The position numbers and the translations under genes were made by a program. A stretch of DNA of 64,000 bases from GCA-2701705 sp964342155. GTDB lineage: Bacteria > Pseudomonadota > Gammaproteobacteria > GCA-002705445 > GCA-002716945. This document shows, piece after piece, positions 25,658 to 35,291 of the stretch. A model generated the notes under the pieces. That model was not told the DNA's origin. It did not search any database and saw only the letters and a program-made list of their open reading frames with translations. Every line of letters starts with the position of its first letter. Positions within the stretch are counted from its first letter, which is position 1. Location: assembly GCA_964342155.1 (NCBI GenBank), contig CAYFEQ010000002.1, positions 61,921-125,920 on the forward strand. The letters run 5' to 3'.

Positions 25658-26448
25658 ACTGAAACTTTTGCCTTTATTGATTCATAAGGATTATAGTCTT
25701 CCAATAAAAAATCAGAATATTCATAATCAAAAATCTCATCTTTAGGCTTTATTATTTTAAGTTTTGGCAGCTGTTTTGGTTTTCTTTTTAACTGTATCTT
25801 TACCTTGTCCAAATGATCCAAGTAAATATGTGCATCTCCAAAAGTATGTATGAATTCACCATAATTGAGATTTGTGACATTCGCTATCATCATAGTCAAC
25901 ATTGCATAAGATGCAATATTAAATGGGACGCCTAAAAATACATCTGCACTTCTCTGATATAGTTGGCATGATAATTTCCCATCATGAACATAAAATTGAA
26001 AAAGAATATGACATGGCGGAAGTTTCATCTTGTCGATTTGTCCTACATTCCATGCAGATACAATATGTCTCCTGGAATCAGGGTTTCTTTTAATATTTTC
26101 GATGACATTTGAAATTTGATCAATAGTAGTATCATTAGGGCCAGGCCAAGATCGCCATTGAGTACCATATGTTGGACCTAAATCACCATTTTCATCTGCC
26201 CATTCATCCCAAATTCTTATTCCATTATCTTTCAAAAATTTTATATTAGTACTTCCCTTTAAAAACCAAAGCAGTTCATATGCCACAGATTTGAAATGGA
26301 CTTTTTTAGTTGTTAACAAAGGGAACCCATCTTCTAGGCTGAATTTCATCTGATGTCCAAAAATTGATATAGTGCCGGTACCGGTTCTATCTTTTTTCTC
26401 AGCTCCGTTCTTCAAAATATTAGTTAATAATTCGTGGTATTGCCTCAC
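25654..26448 (-). CDS. thyA: Thymidylate synthase ThyA
   Basis: A 264-residue enzyme methylating dUMP to dTMP using methylene-tetrahydrofolate. Visible are DRTGTGTISIFGHQMKF at the N-terminus, the substrate motif SRRHIVSAWN, the catalytic cysteine in LPPCHILFQFYV, QRSADVFLGVPFNIASYA, and HIYLDHLDKV. The final PYESIKAKVSV matches the usual end. Length equals the E. coli protein. It overlaps lgt and folA by four bases each, forming a tight three-gene operon. Confidence 0.97.
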   Translation of the reverse strand: MRQYHELLTNILKNGAEKKDRTGTGTISIFGHQMKFSLEDGFPLLTTKKVHFKSVAYELLWFLKGSTNIKFLKDNGIRIWDEWADENGDLGPTYGTQWRSWPGPNDTTIDQISNVIENIKRNPDSRRHIVSAWNVGQIDKMKLPPCHILFQFYVHDGKLSCQLYQRSADVFLGVPFNIASYAMLTMMIANVTNLNYGEFIHTFGDAHIYLDHLDKVKIQLKRKPKQLPKLKIIKPKDEIFDYEYSDFLLEDYNPYESIKAKVSV

Positions 26449-27233
26449 CTTAGTTTCATCCCCTTAATTGAAAAATATAATAAGATAATACCAAATATCA
26501 TCATTGGCATGCTAAGCAGTTGCCCCATTGTAAACCAGTCTTGATACAAATAACCAATATGCCTATCAGGTAGACGAACAAACTCTACTAAAAATCGAAA
26601 ACCTCCATAAAAGATTAAAAATAGTGAGCTTAGTACCATTGTAGGTAGCTTTAATCTAGAGAATTTTTTCATGATAAAAAATAAGACTAATCCCTCTAAG
26701 AATGCTTCATATAGCATGGATGGGTGTCGAGGGACTTGATCTATCATTGGAAAGATAACTCCCCAGTTCCCACTCGTTGGAATTCCATACAATTCACCAT
26801 TAATAAAATTACCAATTCTACCTAACCCCAAAGCAATTGGTATATAAATAACAATTGAATCTGATAACTCAAAAAAGCTTAGATTCTCTTTTTTGCTAAA
26901 AAAGTAAAAACTAAAAATTACTCCTAACAAACCACCATGAAATGACATACCTCCTTCCCATAAATAGAGTACTTTTATGGGGTTAGCTAGGTAATAACCT
27001 AAATCATAAAACAGTACATATCCAAGTCTACCTCCGATTAAGAGTGTTATTAAAGAAAACAAAAGCATACTATCAGCTACTCTATAGGAGAAGGTAACAT
27101 TGCCATTTTTTACATCTTGTTTAACTAAATAATCAATTATTAAAAATGAAATTACATACATAATACCGTACCAATGAATAGAAATTGACATAAAAGATAT
27201 CAGTACGGGGTCAATATTATGAATATAAATCAT
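26445..27233 (-). CDS. lgt: Prolipoprotein diacylglyceryl transferase
   Basis: A 262-residue inner-membrane enzyme that transfers a diacylglyceryl group from phosphatidylglycerol to the lipobox cysteine of prolipoproteins. Seven hydrophobic segments are visible. Family motifs: the early SIHWYGIMYVISF, GGRLGYVLFYD, the GGMSFHGGLLGV block and GRIGNFINGELYG with the conserved arginine and asparagine, then RHPSMLYEAFLEG. First gene of the lgt-thyA-folA operon. It is divergent from the YyaL-type gene with about 70 bases between. Confidence 0.96.
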   Translation of the reverse strand: MIYIHNIDPVLISFMSISIHWYGIMYVISFLIIDYLVKQDVKNGNVTFSYRVADSMLLFSLITLLIGGRLGYVLFYDLGYYLANPIKVLYLWEGGMSFHGGLLGVIFSFYFFSKKENLSFFELSDSIVIYIPIALGLGRIGNFINGELYGIPTSGNWGVIFPMIDQVPRHPSMLYEAFLEGLVLFFIMKKFSRLKLPTMVLSSLFLIFYGGFRFLVEFVRLPDRHIGYLYQDWFTMGQLLSMPMMIFGIILLYFSIKGMKLR

Positions 27234-27304
27234 AGATTTCGTTTTAAATTTGAACTGTTAATTTATTTATAATAAATTATGACCATTAGTATAACATCTA
27301 AATA

Positions 27305-29302
27305 ATGAATAAATTAGTTAATGAAAAGAGTTTATATTTGCTTCAACATGCAAATAATCCCGTAAATTGGTATCCATGGTCTCAAGAAGCATTCGATATT
27401 GCAAAAAATAATAATAAACCAATAATACTGTCTATAGGTTACTCTGCATGCCATTGGTGTCATGTCATGGCCCAGGAATCATTCGAAGACTCAGAGACGG
27501 CAGACATAATGAATAAGTACTTCATTAATATTAAAGTTGATAAAGAAGAAAGGCCAGATCTAGATAAAGTGTATCAAATGTCACAATCCATTATAACCGG
27601 TAAAACTGGTGGATGGCCGCTGACTATTTTTATGTCCCCAGATAAATTTCCATTTTTTGCAGGTACATATTTTCCTAACGAACAACGATATGGCTTACCA
27701 TCATTTAAAGATATCTTAAAACGTGTTAATGAGTTCTATACAACTCAACAAAAAGATATAGAGGCACAGAACATCACTATTACAGAAATCTTTCAAAATC
27801 TAAGTAAAAAAAATAAAGATAATGAAATAATTAATCTTGAATTGATAAATAGGACTAAATTGGATTTAATTAATAACATTGATAAAATTCATGGGGGGTT
27901 TGGTTCAGCCCCTAAGTTTCCACAGACTTATAGTCTGCTATTCCTCCTTAATTCTATTAATGATGACAATGATGCTATAGAAGCTACTTCTCATACACTT
28001 CATAGAATGTGTCTAAGTGGAATTTTTGATCAATTAGATGGTGGTTTTTTTAGATACTCCGTTGATGAACTCTGGATGATTCCTCATTTTGAAAAAATGT
28101 TATATGACAATGGGCCGTTGATTACGTTGCTAAGCAAAGCATATAAAGTGACATCTAATCCAATTTTTCTAAAACGTGTTATTCAAACCTCCAACTGGAT
28201 AATAAATGAAATGCAAGATAAGAATGGAGGTATTTATTCTACAATTGATGCTGATTCAGAACATGTTGAGGGTAAATATTATGTATGGGAAGAGAAAGAA
28301 TTAAAATCAATCTTAAGTCATGATGAATTTGAATTAATAAAGAATAGTTACTTTGTTGATGGAAGACCTAATTTTGAGGGTAAATATCATTTCCATGTTA
28401 CCCAAGAATCTGAAAAGTTTTTTTTAAAAAATGAAAAAAAAATAAAAGAAATAAATAAAAAATTATTAGAAACAAGAAATAAAAGGATTGCCCCCAATAC
28501 TGATAAAAAAATCTTAGTTTCATGGAATGCATTAGCAATTATTGGGCTTATAGATGCTTATAAAATAACTGGGGATAATAAGTTTTTTTCTGCAGCAGTG
28601 AAATGCTTCAATTTTATTAAAAAGACACTTTGGGATGGAAACCAATTATATGCATGCTTTAATGCAAAACCCTGTTTTAAAGGATATCTTGATGATTATG
28701 CTTTTTTACTCAAAGCAAATCTTGAATTATTAAAAATTGAATGGGACTCAGATAATTTTTATTTTGCAAAAAATCTTGCTGATATATTAATCAAAGACTT
28801 TCAAAATCATAAAGATGGCGGTTTTTATTTTACCTCAATACATCATGAAGAGCTTATATACAGGCCTCAAACTTATATGGATGAATCACTTCCAGCTGGA
28901 AACAGTATTGCAATAGAATCTCTATCCGAATTAGGTTTTTTAGAAGGCAATCAACAATATATAGAATCTTCAAAAAAAGCTCTTATATCTGCCTCTGATT
29001 CAGTGCAAAGATCTAATACAGCTCATGCAAGCTTACTTGCAGCCTCAGTGAGTTTACTTGTGTTTAAAAAATTTATAATTATTAGATGTCTTCATGAAAA
29101 TATCGAAAAGTATAGAAAAAAGTTTTTTGATTTACCAGAAATGATTTTTTATTTTATTGATAATGAAGATAAAGATATTCCACAGTCTCTTGTTGAAAAA
29201 AAGCCTTTGGGTGATTTCACTGCATACATTTGCGAAGGGTTTAAATGTTTAGAACCAATTAAGAGTTCTGATGAATTATTTCAGGAATTATCAAAAAAAT
29301 AA
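27305..29302 (+). CDS. YyaL/DUF255 protein: thioredoxin domain plus glycosidase-like barrel
   Basis: A 665-residue protein of the widely conserved YyaL/SPATA20 family. The N-terminal 150 residues are a thioredoxin fold with the HWCHVMAQESFED block and CHWC redox pair near residue 50, and the cis-Pro region GGWPLTIFMSPD. The rest is an alpha/alpha barrel like that of GH-type epimerases, with GGFGSAPKFPQ, IPHFEKMLYDN and GGIYSTIDADSEHVEGKYY. Biochemical role is not established. The N-terminus lacks a signal peptide, so it is probably cytoplasmic. It immediately precedes the acyltransferase. Confidence 0.85.
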   Translation: MNKLVNEKSLYLLQHANNPVNWYPWSQEAFDIAKNNNKPIILSIGYSACHWCHVMAQESFEDSETADIMNKYFINIKVDKEERPDLDKVYQMSQSIITGKTGGWPLTIFMSPDKFPFFAGTYFPNEQRYGLPSFKDILKRVNEFYTTQQKDIEAQNITITEIFQNLSKKNKDNEIINLELINRTKLDLINNIDKIHGGFGSAPKFPQTYSLLFLLNSINDDNDAIEATSHTLHRMCLSGIFDQLDGGFFRYSVDELWMIPHFEKMLYDNGPLITLLSKAYKVTSNPIFLKRVIQTSNWIINEMQDKNGGIYSTIDADSEHVEGKYYVWEEKELKSILSHDEFELIKNSYFVDGRPNFEGKYHFHVTQESEKFFLKNEKKIKEINKKLLETRNKRIAPNTDKKILVSWNALAIIGLIDAYKITGDNKFFSAAVKCFNFIKKTLWDGNQLYACFNAKPCFKGYLDDYAFLLKANLELLKIEWDSDNFYFAKNLADILIKDFQNHKDGGFYFTSIHHEELIYRPQTYMDESLPAGNSIAIESLSELGFLEGNQQYIESSKKALISASDSVQRSNTAHASLLAASVSLLVFKKFIIIRCLHENIEKYRKKFFDLPEMIFYFIDNEDKDIPQSLVEKKPLGDFTAYICEGFKCLEPIKSSDELFQELSKK

Positions 29303-30067
29303 ATGGTTTTTATTATGAAGTTTTTACTAATTTTTCTAAGATCCCCTTTTTTAATTATACATATATTTATAGGAATGATTATATTAGTCTTTTTCCCAAA
29401 AAAATTAAAATTAACAAAAAATCATTTTTCTATAGTTGTTATCTGGATGAAAGTATTAGTTTTTATATTTGGTTTAAAAATAATAATCAAAGGAAAGAAA
29501 AATAAATCTTCAGATTGTTATGCCTCTAATCATGTTAGTTTTCTTGATATTATGATTTTGAATTCTATGTTGCCAGTCTGCTTTATTGCTAAATCTGAAA
29601 TTAAAAATTGGCCGATAGTTGGATATCTAACTTCTAAATCTGGCAATCTATTTATCCAAAGAGGTCGAAAAGAATCATCTGATAAAATGATATCTTCAAT
29701 AAAGGAGTATTTACTTAATAATTATAAAATAATGTTCTTTCCTGAAGGAAGAATTGGCGATGGAATATCCATCAAAAAATTCCATAGCAAACTATTACAT
29801 TCAATTTCTAAATCAGATCTTGAAATTCAACCTATCTCAATCAGATATCCAAAAAAATATCCCCAAATCCTTGATTCCGACAGTGACCTAGCAAACCCAG
29901 ATGATTCTAGAACACTTTTTAATACTGGCATTGTTTGTCTTGGTAGGATATCAACGATTGTGCTAGTAAGTTTTGGAAAAACTATTAATACAAGAAACTT
30001 AAATGCTTCTGATATAGCGAAATTGTCTGAAGATGATGTTAAACAATCTCTAAATAATTTAGGTTAA
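29303..30067 (+). CDS. Lysophospholipid acyltransferase (PlsC family)
   Basis: A 254-residue glycerolipid acyltransferase with an N-terminal membrane helix (about residues 7-28). The catalytic NHVSFLD (His-x4-Asp) is in block I, and block III is FPEGRIGDG, a variant of the usual FPEGTRS. The family acylates lysophosphatidic acid or other lysolipids at the inner membrane; relatives also acylate lyso-ornithine lipid, and the substrate cannot be fixed here. It starts directly after the YyaL-type stop; an alternative in-frame ATG lies at 29315. It converges on the ferredoxin gene with no gap. Confidence 0.82.
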   Translation: MVFIMKFLLIFLRSPFLIIHIFIGMIILVFFPKKLKLTKNHFSIVVIWMKVLVFIFGLKIIIKGKKNKSSDCYASNHVSFLDIMILNSMLPVCFIAKSEIKNWPIVGYLTSKSGNLFIQRGRKESSDKMISSIKEYLLNNYKIMFFPEGRIGDGISIKKFHSKLLHSISKSDLEIQPISIRYPKKYPQILDSDSDLANPDDSRTLFNTGIVCLGRISTIVLVSFGKTINTRNLNASDIAKLSEDDVKQSLNNLG

Positions 30068-30409
30068 TTATATTGGGCCTCTTTTGTCACCCTCTTTACC
30101 AACTTCCACATCAACAACAACATCGCTTGTGGGATACCATTGACATGCTATGACCATATTTTTTTCAATTTCTTCTGGATGTAATAAAGTGGTAGGATCG
30201 CATATACCAGATGGGTGATGTCCCTCTCCTTCGAGTACAGTTGCTCTACATGAGCCGCAACTTCCAACCTTACAAGAATGTGGCCATTTAATTCCTGCAG
30301 CAAAAGCAGCTTTCATTAAACTTGTGTCTGGTTGTACAACAAATTCTTCACCTGTTGGCTTGATTGTACATTTTACAGGTTCTTTCTTCTTGAATAATCC
30401 AAATACCAT
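30068..30409 (-). CDS. Plant-type [2Fe-2S] ferredoxin
   Basis: A 113-residue protein. Cysteines 46, 51 and 54 (HSCKVGSCGSC) with Cys89 are the ferredoxin C-x4-C-x2-C...C cluster. The N-terminal extension of about 12 residues and an 18-residue charged tail flank the domain; an extra Cys70 is also present. It has no fused reductase, so it is a stand-alone electron carrier; similar proteins act as partners of oxygenases or serve general biosynthesis. A GGAG-type Shine-Dalgarno precedes the ATG. Partner unknown. Confidence 0.88.
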   Translation of the reverse strand: MVFGLFKKKEPVKCTIKPTGEEFVVQPDTSLMKAAFAAGIKWPHSCKVGSCGSCRATVLEGEGHHPSGICDPTTLLHPEEIEKNMVIACQWYPTSDVVVDVEVGKEGDKRGPI

Positions 30410-30490
30410 TTTTTCCTCTCCTTTTAACTACACGTAATGAAATTTAATATATCACAGTTAATTTAAGAATGTTAATAAAAAATAGGGTCA

Positions 30491-31825
30491 TTAATTGATC
30501 AAAAGTTTATCTTTTTTCCAATACCAAATTAATGAAGTAGTTAAAAGTAAACTACGTGAAACAAAAAATAATAAAAAAGCTATCCATAAACCAGAGTTTG
30601 CTAAATTGAGAAGAAAGTTCTCGAATAAAAAGAAAATTAAACCTGAAATTACCATGACATTTCTAAGTAATTTATTTTTCATCACTCCAATAAACACTCC
30701 GTCTAGCCAAAAAGCCACAGCGCCAAAAATGAATATTAAATATAGCCAAAATGAAAAATGAATTGCTGCTATTTGTACTAATTCTAGGCTTGTAATTAAG
30801 CTAATAATAAGTTCATCAAAAATTAGAAATATAATTAAATAGAAAAAAGTTATGATAAGAGAAAATTTTCCAGTTGAATAAATTGAATTTTTTGTTAATT
30901 GCACATCCCTTTTCCCAACAGCACTTCCTACTAAAGCTTCGGAGGCATGTGCAAATCCATCTAAACCATAAGAAAATATAAAGAAGAAATTTAATAATAT
31001 TGCATTCGCAGCTAAAATAATATCACCATGACTTGCACCTGTGCTCACAAAGTATGCAAAACATGTCATCAAAATTAATGATCTTATAAAAAAATCAAAA
31101 TTAATGAGAAGTTTTTGTTTCAAAGAGTCCCAATCAATTACCTCTACAATACTTATTCTTACTGTAGAAATTATATTTTCACGGAACTGTGCATAAATAA
31201 CAAAGATTAATATTGAATACTCGGCAATTAATGATGCTATTGCAACGCCAGCAATTCCATAACCCAATACAATCACTAAATAATAATCAAGAAAAATATT
31301 GAGTAGATTTATAAAAATACTTATTGTCATTGCCAATCTTGCTTTTTGTATTCCAATATAATAACCAATCATTATATCTCTTAAAAATATTGCTGGAATT
31401 GACCAAATCCTATATGAAATATAAATTTCACTGTTTATTTTAACCTCATTAGTTCCATTAAATAAATTAAGTGATAGTGAAATAATTTGATCCCTGAATA
31501 ATAATATTAAGATTGAAACTACAGATGATATTAATAATATTTGATATAAATTTGTTAATAAAAGTCTGTCATTATCTCGTCCAGAATACTGCGAAGTTAA
31601 TCCAGTAGTTATAGATTTAAAAAAACCAAAACTAAACAAAATATAACTTATTATGATTGAACCAATGCTTACAGCGCCAATATATATTGGTGAACCAAGA
31701 TGCCCCATCACTGCATTATCTACAAGACCTACTAAAGGTATTGTTATATTTGAAAGGATTAAAGGTAGAGCAATAGTAAGGGTTTTTTTATCTGAACTAG
31801 ATAGGTTTAATTTAAAAAAGGACAC
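30491..31825 (-). CDS. MATE-family efflux transporter (DinF type)
   Basis: A 444-residue inner-membrane exporter with twelve hydrophobic segments in two six-helix halves. The family signature PLVGLVDNAVMGHLGSP lies in helix 1-2, and the DinF-like pattern GLTSQYSGRDND follows. MATE proteins expel cationic drugs or metabolites using a sodium or proton gradient; the substrate here is unknown. Its start is two bases from the rubredoxin stop, so they may be one transcript. The plus strand within it also reads as short ORFs that I do not accept. Confidence 0.87.
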   Translation of the reverse strand: MSFFKLNLSSSDKKTLTIALPLILSNITIPLVGLVDNAVMGHLGSPIYIGAVSIGSIIISYILFSFGFFKSITTGLTSQYSGRDNDRLLLTNLYQILLISSVVSILILLFRDQIISLSLNLFNGTNEVKINSEIYISYRIWSIPAIFLRDIMIGYYIGIQKARLAMTISIFINLLNIFLDYYLVIVLGYGIAGVAIASLIAEYSILIFVIYAQFRENIISTVRISIVEVIDWDSLKQKLLINFDFFIRSLILMTCFAYFVSTGASHGDIILAANAILLNFFFIFSYGLDGFAHASEALVGSAVGKRDVQLTKNSIYSTGKFSLIITFFYLIIFLIFDELIISLITSLELVQIAAIHFSFWLYLIFIFGAVAFWLDGVFIGVMKNKLLRNVMVISGLIFFLFENFLLNLANSGLWIAFLLFFVSRSLLLTTSLIWYWKKDKLLIN

Positions 31826-31826
31826 T

Positions 31827-31997
31827 TCAACTACTAATTTCTATCATATCAAAATCATCCTTTGATGCACCACAGTCTGGACAAAGCCAGGTCGAAGGCA
31901 CGTCTTCCCATTTCGTACCTGGAGATATGCCATCATCAGGCCATCCCTCACTTTCATCATATATTAAACCACAAGTTAAACAGAGGTATTTTTTCAT
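31827..31997 (-). CDS. Rubredoxin
   Basis: A 56-residue iron protein with one Fe(S-Cys)4 site: Cys6-x2-Cys9 (CLTCG) and Cys39-x2-Cys42 (CPDCG), with YDESEGWPDDGISPGTKWEDVP between. It carries single electrons, in aerobes often to hydroxylases or in oxidative-stress defence. An upstream in-frame ATG (32024) would add nine residues that no rubredoxin has, so the second ATG is preferred. It stands upstream of the MATE exporter and is divergent from thiE. Confidence 0.92.
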   Translation of the reverse strand: MKKYLCLTCGLIYDESEGWPDDGISPGTKWEDVPSTWLCPDCGASKDDFDMIEISS

Positions 31998-32064
31998 AAC
32001 AATTTTTATGATGTAGTTTCTCATAAATATTCAATAAACCCAATTAATTTGTTATATATATTTA

Positions 32065-32697
32065 ATGGAAAAAAATATTTTTCTAAATGGTATATATCCA
32101 ATAAGCCCAATGGTTTATAAATCCGATGATATATATTTAGAGCTTATCGAAAAAACCTTAAAGACAAATGTGCGGATTTTTCAATTCCGTGGAAAACATT
32201 TGTCCTTAAAAAGGAAAAGAAGACTTATTCCAAAAATTAGTGATCTGTGTTTTAAATTTGGGGTTAAGCTCATTATCAATGATGATATAGATTTATTAAA
32301 ATATGGTTATGATTGTGGTCTTCACATTGGAGAAGATAAAAATTTAATACAAATAAGAAAATTTTTTGGGGAAAATTTATTGATAGGAATCTCTTGTTAC
32401 AATTCTATAGAAAGAGCTAAATGGGCCGAATCTAATGGAGCAGATTATATTTCATTCGGGGCATTCTTCTCTAGTAAAACAAAAAAAAATGTTGCACACT
32501 GTGATCCGGATGTAATATATCAAGCTAAAAAAACTATAAATATACCAATATGTGCAATTGGAGGAATTAGTAAAAAAAATATAATGGAAGTATTAAAATA
32601 TAAACCAGATATGATTGGAATGATTTCAGGAATTTTTTGTCAATCAGATGTAGAATTAACTACAAACACTCTCATCAACATAATGGATGCAAAATGA
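32065..32697 (+). CDS. thiE: Thiamine-phosphate synthase ThiE
   Basis: A 210-residue TIM barrel that joins the thiazole and pyrimidine phosphates into thiamine phosphate. FQFRGKHLS replaces the usual IQLREK, INDDIDLLKYGYDCGLHIG is the conserved central block, DYISFGAFFSSKTK holds the pyrophosphate-binding Ser/Thr-Lys, and the end shows ICAIGGISKKN. A few substrate residues differ (Arg-Gly in place of Arg-Glu). No TPP riboswitch is seen upstream. Its stop overlaps the hemL start (ATGA). Confidence 0.88.
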   Translation: MEKNIFLNGIYPISPMVYKSDDIYLELIEKTLKTNVRIFQFRGKHLSLKRKRRLIPKISDLCFKFGVKLIINDDIDLLKYGYDCGLHIGEDKNLIQIRKFFGENLLIGISCYNSIERAKWAESNGADYISFGAFFSSKTKKNVAHCDPDVIYQAKKTINIPICAIGGISKKNIMEVLKYKPDMIGMISGIFCQSDVELTTNTLINIMDAK

Positions 32698-33977
32698 AAA
32701 AATCTAATAGAGAGTTTAAAATTGCAAATAAATATATACCTGGTGGTGTTAATTCACCAGTTAGATCATTCAATGCTGTAGATTCAAACCCTTTTTTCAT
32801 TAAAAAATCTAAAGGTCCATATGTATACGATATTGATAATAAGAAATATATTGATTATATAGGATCTTGGGGAGCATTGATTCTTGGTCACAGTGACCCA
32901 AGAATTATACAAACACTCTCAAAGTCAATGCAGATGGGTATAAGTTATGGAGCTCCTTGTCAAAATGAAGTTTTATTAGCAAAAAAAGTTTGTAAAATTT
33001 TTCCTTCAATAAAAAAAGTTAGAATGGTGAGTTCAGGAACTGAGGCAACTATGAGCGCAATAAGAGTTGCCAGGGGATATACAAAAAGAGATAAAATTAT
33101 CAAATTTGATGGATGTTACCATGGCCATGGTGATTCATTCTTAATTAAAGCTGGGTCTGGTTCATCTACTTTTGGTGTACCTAACTCACTTGGTGTTACT
33201 GCCTCTCTTGCTAAAGATACTCTATCATTACCTTATAATGACATTGATAAAGTAAAAAAAACTATCAATCAAAATAAAAATAAAATAGCCTGTATTATCA
33301 TTGAACCAATTGCTGGTAATATGAATTTTGTAAGGTCAGAAAAATTATTTTTAGAATCACTTAGAGAATTATGTACTAAAAATAAAATTATATTAATTTT
33401 TGATGAGGTTATGACAGGCTTCAGAGTTGCACTTGGTGGAGCACAAAGTATTTATAAAATTAAACCTGATTTGACTACACTCGGTAAAGTTCTTGGAGGT
33501 GGACTTCCAGTAGCTGCTTTTGGAGGAGATGAGGAAATAATGGATAATTTAGCTCCCAATGGAGGTGTTTATCAAGCTGGGACACTTTCTGGCAATCCTC
33601 TAGCAATGTCTGCTGGACTTAAAACACTGGATATTATTGCAAAAAAAGGTTTCTATGAGGATCTTCATAAAAAAACAGGTTATCTCATGAAACAACTAAA
33701 TATCTCTGCAGCCAAATATAAATTGCCTTTTCATACAGATTACCAAGGAGGGATGTTTGGCTTATTTTTTAACAATGCTGAAAAAATAAAAAATAATAAT
33801 CAAGTAAAAAAATCTAACCAAAAAGTATTTATAGCATTTTTTAAACATATGCTAAGAGAAGGTGTTTTCTTTGCACCATCATTATATGAAGTAGGGTTTA
33901 TCTCATCATCGCATACAAAAAAAGAGTTTGATTATACCGCGAAGTCATTCAAAAATTTCCTTCAAAAGAACTCTTAA
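32694..33977 (+). CDS. hemL: Glutamate-1-semialdehyde 2,1-aminomutase
   Basis: A 427-residue class III PLP enzyme converting glutamate-1-semialdehyde to 5-aminolevulinate, the C5 route to haem. MVSSGTEATMSAIRVARG, the FDGCYHGHGD loop, LIFDEVMTGFRVALGG and the lysine in TLGKVLGGGLPVAAFGG are all present. The preferred start is ATG at 32694, overlapping the thiE stop; a longer reading upstream is the thiE coding region in another frame. It converges on gckA with two bases between. The cytochromes in this window need the product. Confidence 0.96.
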   Translation: MKKSNREFKIANKYIPGGVNSPVRSFNAVDSNPFFIKKSKGPYVYDIDNKKYIDYIGSWGALILGHSDPRIIQTLSKSMQMGISYGAPCQNEVLLAKKVCKIFPSIKKVRMVSSGTEATMSAIRVARGYTKRDKIIKFDGCYHGHGDSFLIKAGSGSSTFGVPNSLGVTASLAKDTLSLPYNDIDKVKKTINQNKNKIACIIIEPIAGNMNFVRSEKLFLESLRELCTKNKIILIFDEVMTGFRVALGGAQSIYKIKPDLTTLGKVLGGGLPVAAFGGDEEIMDNLAPNGGVYQAGTLSGNPLAMSAGLKTLDIIAKKGFYEDLHKKTGYLMKQLNISAAKYKLPFHTDYQGGMFGLFFNNAEKIKNNNQVKKSNQKVFIAFFKHMLREGVFFAPSLYEVGFISSSHTKKEFDYTAKSFKNFLQKNS

Positions 33978-33979
33978 TA

Positions 33980-35275
33980 CTACTTAATTAAAATAATCTG
34001 GATATCAGCAACATTAGTGCCGGTAGCTCCAGTCTTATAGATTGAGTTCATATTGTTTAGGAATGTATAAGAGTCATTGTTGTTTAGATAATCGAAAATA
34101 TCTATTCCACTTTCATGATAATTTCTGATTGTTTCATTATCTATTAGTCCGCCTGCTGCATCTGTTGGTCCATCGATACCATCTGTTCCTACAGATAATA
34201 ATAACCAATCATTGTTAATAGAAGTATTTTGTATTTCCGATAAAAAAGATAATGCAAACTCTTGATTTCTACCTCCTTTTCCATCTCCTATTAATTTAAC
34301 AACTGTTTCTCCACCCGAGATAATTGCAATTTTTTTATTCATACTATCCTGTATTTTTTCTAAAAATATTTTTGATAGTTCAGCAGCTTCATATCTTGCT
34401 TCTCCTACAAAATCTTGATTAAGAAATATTGGTTCATAACCTTGTTCAGTTGCAATTTTTGCTAAATGTTCTCTAAAAATTTTATTACTACATATTATAG
34501 TATTCTCTACTTTTGAAAAAACCTTATCTTTTTTAGTTGGAGTTTCATTAATTTTCCCGGAAATACCGTGCTTGATATTATTTAAAATTTTTTCTGGGAG
34601 CAGATGCATCAGATCATATTTTTTTATAATATTTAAAGCATCTCGATAGGTAGAATCATCTGGAGATGTTGGGCCACTCGCTATAGCGCTTATATCATCA
34701 TTTACAACATCTGAGATGATGAATGATTTTACAGTTGATGGAAATGAATATTCTGCAAGTTTACCACCTTTTATTAATGAAACATGTTTTCTTACAGTAT
34801 TAATTTCATTAATTGAACAACCAGACGCTAACAATAATTCTGTCATAGCAATTTTATCATTTAAGGATATCTTGCTAGATGGCTTAGATAATAACGATGA
34901 GCCTCCGCCACTAATTAGAAATAACACTAAATCTCTTTCACCAGAATCCTGTAGATATTCAATGACTTTTTCAGCACCTTTTATGCTCTGTAGATTTGGT
35001 GTTGGGTGTGATGAAAAATATAAATCAATATTGTGATTAATTTTATTTTCAGATTCTAGAGTAACAACAATTGGTTTTTTGTGAATTTTTTTTGAAGGTA
35101 TTACATCTAAGCAACCAGACATCATTGATAGAGCGGCTTTTCCAAAAGCAATTGGGAAAATCCTATCAAAAGTATTGGAATCAAGATTATTCATAGCCTG
35201 ACCTACCACTTTGCTTGGATCAAGAGTTTCAAGGCAATTAAGATAAATTTTATTTACATCTTCACGGAGTGACAT
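33980..35275 (-). CDS. gckA: Glycerate 2-kinase (MOFRL/TtuD/GckA type)
   Basis: A 431-residue kinase of the MOFRL family that phosphorylates D-glycerate at position 2 to 2-phosphoglycerate. The N-terminal half holds IAFGKAALSM and SGGGSSLLSKP; the C-terminal half has ISGGETVVKLIGDGKGGRNQEFALSFL and GTDGIDGPTDAAGGLID, typical of this family. It completes a three-gene path with the reductase and aminotransferase upstream (16 bases and 3 bases between them): serine + glyoxylate to hydroxypyruvate to glycerate to 2-phosphoglycerate. Confidence 0.9.
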   Translation of the reverse strand: MSLREDVNKIYLNCLETLDPSKVVGQAMNNLDSNTFDRIFPIAFGKAALSMMSGCLDVIPSKKIHKKPIVVTLESENKINHNIDLYFSSHPTPNLQSIKGAEKVIEYLQDSGERDLVLFLISGGGSSLLSKPSSKISLNDKIAMTELLLASGCSINEINTVRKHVSLIKGGKLAEYSFPSTVKSFIISDVVNDDISAIASGPTSPDDSTYRDALNIIKKYDLMHLLPEKILNNIKHGISGKINETPTKKDKVFSKVENTIICSNKIFREHLAKIATEQGYEPIFLNQDFVGEARYEAAELSKIFLEKIQDSMNKKIAIISGGETVVKLIGDGKGGRNQEFALSFLSEIQNTSINNDWLLLSVGTDGIDGPTDAAGGLIDNETIRNYHESGIDIFDYLNNNDSYTFLNNMNSIYKTGATGTNVADIQIILIK

Positions 35276-35291
35276 ATGATGTAGTGGTTAA

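Noticed and set aside
31998..32064. TPP riboswitch before thiE
   Set aside because: The 67-base spacer between the rubredoxin and thiE starts is too short, AT-rich and lacks the conserved CUGAGA element.
32637..32693. Longer hemL reading starting inside thiE
   Set aside because: The extra 19 residues are the thiE 3' end in another frame; the ATGA junction at 32694 is a standard coupled start.
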